A stretch of 64,000 nucleotides of DNA from Ancylomarina salipaludis. GTDB taxonomy: Bacteria > Bacteroidota > Bacteroidia > Bacteroidales > Marinifilaceae. The DNA lies in NCBI RefSeq assembly GCF_004122035.1, contig NZ_SAXA01000011.1, forward strand, positions 1 through 64,000, read 5' to 3'. The translations under genes and the position numbers were made by a program. Positions within the stretch are counted from its first letter, which is position 1. The number at the start of each line of letters is the position of its first letter. Positions 60,891 to 64,000 of the stretch are shown here, one piece after another. The notes under the pieces are model-generated. The model was not told the DNA's origin. It saw only the letters and a list, made by a program, of their open reading frames with translations, and did not search any database.

Positions 60891-62279
60891 ATGAGCATGG
60901 ATAGAATAATCGTCGGTAGTGAAGAGTGGTGTGGTTTGCCTAAATTAAATATTCCTATAATTAATGTTAGAGTCGATTCTGGAGCGAAAACATCGGCTTT
61001 ACATGCCGTAAATATAGTTCCTTTTAAAAAAGATGGCACTCCATGGGTTCGATATGATGTTCATCCATTACAAAATGATGGTAAGACAACTATTCATTGT
61101 GAATCGCCTGTGTTGGACAGACGAAAGGTAAAAAGTTCGAGCGGATTGGTAGAAGTGCGTTATGTGATAAAAACAGTTTTATCTATTGCAGATGCAAGCT
61201 GGCCAATTGAAATAACCTTAACCAATAGGGATTCCATGGGCTACCGGATGCTTTTGGGTAGACAAGCCATGTCAGGTCGGATATTGGTTGACCCTCAGGC
61301 TTCGTTTCAACTTGGAATGGTTTCCCCCAGCGTTTTGGAGGAACATTACAGGGTTCATGTCATCAAGCCATCTGGATTAAAAATTGGTCTATTGGCTAGT
61401 AACCCCAATTTATATAGCAACAGAAGGATTATTGAAGCTGGTGAGGAGCGGGGGCACCATATGGAGTTTTTAAACATTAAGGATTGTTATATTAAATTGG
61501 ATGGAAATAATCCTGAAATGCATTATCGAGGTGGACGAATTTTGGATGATTTTGATGCCATTATCCCAAGAATAAAACCTAGTATTACCTTCTATGGTTG
61601 TGCATTAACGCGTCATTTTGAAGCGATGGGAGTTTATACGCTGAATACAGCTGCATCAATTACGCAATCAAGAGATAAATTACACTCTTTGCAATTGCTG
61701 ATTAATAATGGTTTACCAATACCAACGACTGGTTTTGCCAATTCACCTTTGGATACTGATGATTTGATAAAAATGGTTGGAGGAGCTCCTCTAATTGTAA
61801 AGTTACTTGAAGGGACTCAAGGAAAAGGGGTCGTGTTGGCCGAAACGAAAAAAGCTGCTGAGAGTTTGATCAATGCATTTAAAAGTCTGGGAACAAATAT
61901 CCTGGTACAGGAATTTATAAAAGAGGCTGATGGTAAGGATATTCGGTGTTTTGTAATCAATGGTAAGGTTGTAGAAAGTATCATGCGAACTGCAGCACCA
62001 GGAGAGTTTAGAGCTAATATACATATGGGTGGTACTGCCCAGTTGGTTAAGATAAGTCCGGAAGAAAAAAGAATTGCTGTTTTAGCTGCAAAAACCATGA
62101 ACTTAAAAGTGGCCGGAGTTGATATTATTCGTGGTCGAAATGGTTCTTTGTTACTTGAAGTTAATTCGTCACCAGGTTTGGAAGGTATAGAAGGGGCTTC
62201 AAATAAAAATATTGCAGGTATTATGATCGAATCCATTGAGAAAGATTTGAAGCAAAAGAGAAAGTTAGCTGTTAAATAA
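60891..62279 (+). CDS. RimB-like protease domain fused to RimK-like ATP-grasp ligase
   Basis: The 462-residue protein (from ATG 60891; the open frame extends to TTG 60852) has an N-terminal ATP-dependent-zinc-protease-like domain (about 1-145: VDSGAKTSALHA, ITLTNRDSMGYRMLLGRQAM) and a RimK ATP-grasp domain (about 160-455: IKIGLLASNP, NTAASITQSRDKLHSLQLL, VKLLEGTQGKGVVLAE, DIRCFVINGKVVESIMRTA, GVDIIRGRNGSLLLEVNSSPGLEGIE). RimK adds glutamates to ribosomal protein S6; RimB is a pepsin-like protease that partners with it. Fusion of a ligase and a trimming protease in one chain suggests a coupled modification system (inference). Confidence 0.88.
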   Translation: MSMDRIIVGSEEWCGLPKLNIPIINVRVDSGAKTSALHAVNIVPFKKDGTPWVRYDVHPLQNDGKTTIHCESPVLDRRKVKSSSGLVEVRYVIKTVLSIADASWPIEITLTNRDSMGYRMLLGRQAMSGRILVDPQASFQLGMVSPSVLEEHYRVHVIKPSGLKIGLLASNPNLYSNRRIIEAGEERGHHMEFLNIKDCYIKLDGNNPEMHYRGGRILDDFDAIIPRIKPSITFYGCALTRHFEAMGVYTLNTAASITQSRDKLHSLQLLINNGLPIPTTGFANSPLDTDDLIKMVGGAPLIVKLLEGTQGKGVVLAETKKAAESLINAFKSLGTNILVQEFIKEADGKDIRCFVINGKVVESIMRTAAPGEFRANIHMGGTAQLVKISPEEKRIAVLAAKTMNLKVAGVDIIRGRNGSLLLEVNSSPGLEGIEGASNKNIAGIMIESIEKDLKQKRKLAVK

Positions 62280-62583
62280 GAGTGAGATAGTTCGAATTTT
62301 CTAAGTTTAAAATTGAGCTTTCTTTCGTTTGAAATTTGATATTAAAGTCTTCAAATTTTGTTCTCTCAAATACATCCTTTTAAAATTTAAAACATAAGGT
62401 TTATTTATGTTCTTGGTGTGTATTTTATCAGACTTATGTTGGAAAGAATTCCATTTTTATAAGAAAAATTTAGAGAAATATTGTTTCTTTGACTTACTGT
62501 TTTAAGAGGTCTATTGTGTGGTGAAAATAAATAGAGCTGGAATTAAACACTGTTTTAAAAAGAACTCAAAAAAAACATGAAAC
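62280..62583. other. Intergenic region before galE
   Basis: The 304 bases are AT-rich with no open frame. TTTCTTTG at 62484-62491 is a partial -7 box without the TA, so the galE promoter is uncertain. No terminator stem is evident after the RimK-like gene. Confidence 0.4.
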
Positions 62584-63609
62584 ATGAGTAAACAAATTCT
62601 TGTTACCGGTGGTACCGGTTTTATTGGATCGCATACGGTTGTTGAACTACAAAACAATGGTTACGATGTGGTTATTGTAGATAATCTTTCGAATTCGAAG
62701 ATTGAAGTTTTGGAACAGATTGAGGCAATCACAGGAGTGAAACCTAAGTTCGAGGAGTTTGATTTGACCGATAAACAAAAGGTCAACGATTTCTTTCAAA
62801 AATATACCGACTTAGAGGCAATTATTCATTTTGCCGCTTCAAAAGCAGTTGGCGAATCGGTTGAGAAACCACTGATGTATTACAATAATAACCTGAATTC
62901 ACTAATGAATATCATGGCTTGCATGATTGAATACAAGGTGCCTAATTTGGTTTTCTCATCATCGTGTACTGTTTATGGGCAGCCGGATAAGTTACCCGTA
63001 ACAGAGCAAACACCTCGTAAAGAAGCAGAATCGCCATACGGAAATACGAAAAGTATTTGTGAAGATATTATTCGTGATACACTGAAGGCTTGTCCGGATT
63101 TGAAGGGAATTGCTTTGAGATATTTCAATCCAATTGGGGCACACGAAACTGCAAAGATTGGCGAATTGCCTCTTGGTGTACCTAATAATCTGATTCCTTT
63201 CTTAACACAAACCGTGGCTGGTATTCGTCCCGAATTGAGTGTTTTTGGAGATGATTACAACACGCCTGACGGTTCGGCTATTCGTGATTATATCCATGTA
63301 GTCGATTTGGCTAAAGCTCATGTTGTGGCCATTGAGCGTTTGCTGAACGGTAAGAACAAGGCTAATTGCGAGTATTTTAATGTGGGAACCGGCAATGGTG
63401 TTTCAGTATTGGAGATTATCGAATCCTTCGAAAGAGCAACAGGAGAAAAAGTACCACATAAGATTGTAGCACGTCGTGCTGGTGATATTGAGCAGATTTA
63501 TGCCGATACAACATATGCCAATGATGAACTGGGTTGGAAAGCACAAAGTTCTTTAGACGAAACTTTGTTATCTGCCTGGAAATGGCAAAAGAATATTAGT
63601 GAGAAGTAA
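62584..63609 (+). CDS. galE: UDP-glucose 4-epimerase
   Basis: GalE interconverts UDP-glucose and UDP-galactose with bound NAD+ and supplies sugars for surface polysaccharides. The 341-residue extended short-chain dehydrogenase has TGGTGFIGSHT (residues 8-18), HFAASKAVGESV, SSSCTVYGQPD, the catalytic YGNTK, and RYFNPIGAHETAKIGELP, which is specific for GalE. DGSAIRDYIHVVDLAKAH completes the pattern. It is far from the rfb cluster and is monocistronic with a strong terminator. Confidence 0.95.
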   Translation: MSKQILVTGGTGFIGSHTVVELQNNGYDVVIVDNLSNSKIEVLEQIEAITGVKPKFEEFDLTDKQKVNDFFQKYTDLEAIIHFAASKAVGESVEKPLMYYNNNLNSLMNIMACMIEYKVPNLVFSSSCTVYGQPDKLPVTEQTPRKEAESPYGNTKSICEDIIRDTLKACPDLKGIALRYFNPIGAHETAKIGELPLGVPNNLIPFLTQTVAGIRPELSVFGDDYNTPDGSAIRDYIHVVDLAKAHVVAIERLLNGKNKANCEYFNVGTGNGVSVLEIIESFERATGEKVPHKIVARRAGDIEQIYADTTYANDELGWKAQSSLDETLLSAWKWQKNISEK

Positions 63610-63629
63610 ACTTAATAATAGATAATTAC

Positions 63630-63664
63630 AACGCCTGTCATTTGTTTGACAGGCGTTTTTATTT
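63630..63664 (+). terminator. Terminator after galE
   Basis: AACGCCTGTCA (63630-63640) pairs with TGACAGGCGTT (63647-63657), followed by five T's. Confidence 0.95.
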
Positions 63665-63720
63665 AGCTGTGTTGGTATCATAATAAAAATATCTTATTAA
63701 ATTTATGTGAATTTTAAAAA

Positions 63721-63935
63721 ATGAATATGTTCATTTACTTATCTGTATTAGCCTTGCATCTTTATGTAATTATTGATGCCTTTTCTAATATCAAAGAAAG
63801 CCAAGGTGTTTTTAGGCTAATATTGGCATTATACCTCCTGTAATTGGCCCACTTGTTTACCTTTTGACCAAAAAAAAGACTGACAGATTGAGCCGGAGAC
63901 GATCTTATATGCAGGGAAAAAGAAGATTTTCGTAG
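63721..63935 (+). pseudogene. Small PLDc_N-like membrane protein, frameshifted
   Basis: From ATG 63721, 40 codons read MNMFIYLSVLALHLYVIIDAF and so on to a stop at 63841. One base off this frame, just before that stop, the sequence continues as PPVIGPLVYLLTKKKTDRLSRRRSYMQ and ends at TAG 63933-63935. Joined, the two halves give a PLDc_N-type protein with two membrane helices and the typical PVIGPxxYL motif. The frameshift lies near 63835. A sequencing error or a real mutation are both possible. Confidence 0.7.
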
Positions 63936-63978
63936 TTATTTACACAGAGGAAAGTAAGATGTTTTAATAGAAAGAGAA

Positions 63979-64000
63979 ATGGAAGAAGATAAAACAGCAA
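63979..64000 (+). CDS. Possible start of a gene cut by the window edge
   Basis: ATG GAA GAA GAT AAA ACA GCA opens at 63979 after a purine-rich AAAGAGAA that could bind ribosomes. Only seven codons are visible, so the call is tentative. Confidence 0.3.

Overview
The window is about 64 kb of an AT-rich chromosome from a member of the Bacteroidota, most likely a marine, anaerobic or microaerophilic Bacteroidales/Marinilabiliales-type bacterium. The evidence is SusC/SusD pairs driven by ECF sigma/FecR modules, many lipoproteins with a Cys lipobox, DUF4369, DUF4843 and PKD-like lipoprotein families, promoters that fit the Bacteroidota pattern TTTG-N19/20-TAnnTTTG, almost no Shine-Dalgarno sequences, and a class II superoxide reductase beside a 2-Cys peroxiredoxin. 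No rRNA, tRNA or CRISPR array was found.

Layout. (1) 1-127: the end of an IS3-family insertion sequence. (2) 387-5441: the dTDP-L-rhamnose cluster rfbA-rfbC-rfbD-rfbB. It is interrupted by three small non-pathway genes, two 23S-IVS/S23-like four-helix-bundle genes and one GxxExxY gene broken by an in-frame stop. Each of the three is bracketed by its own inverted arms made of short tandem repeats. (3) 5460-12850: housekeeping and stress genes: superoxide reductase, peroxiredoxin, MaeB malic enzyme, a TRIC-family membrane protein, a zinc-ribbon protein, and a tandem adenylate kinase whose second half has diverged. (4) 12854-17397: a glycosidase-like lipoprotein, a Crp/Fnr regulator and a double spondin-domain lipoprotein. 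(5) 17620-20863: a probable copper/metal uptake operon (Cys-rich protein, TonB receptor with a CKAACC motif, periplasmic HMA protein). (6) 20891-27712: M43 metalloprotease, VOC protein, diflavin reductase, thioredoxin-fold protein, threonine dehydrogenase. (7) 27842-48079: two successive ECF sigma/FecR/SusC/SusD loci with TlpA/thioredoxin genes and no carbohydrate-active enzyme. (8) 48354-57019: an SnoaL-like lipoprotein, a histidine kinase remnant, an HxlR-controlled NmrA-DoxX-DsbA operon, and a copper export operon (AraC with an HMA-like N terminus, CopA, CopZ-like). (9) 57020-60611: an AT-rich accessory stretch with unknown genes, a transposase remnant, a long attC-like stem-loop and a DUF2971 gene. 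(10) 60891-63935: a RimB-RimK type fusion, galE and a frameshifted small membrane protein gene.

How the genes work together. The rfb cluster makes the activated rhamnose used in surface polysaccharide. The two copper loci look like an import and an export pair. In the two SusCD loci, the STN domain of each receptor should signal through FecR to the ECF sigma factor. The repeated presence of WCGPC thioredoxin-fold proteins suggests a cargo with disulfides, or peptides, rather than a glycan; this is inference.

The candidates most worth following are the arm-bracketed small genes in the rfb cluster, the two-hairpin leader and the 23-bp identical motif shared by the two fecR/susC loci, the tandem adenylate kinase, and the attC-like accessory region.
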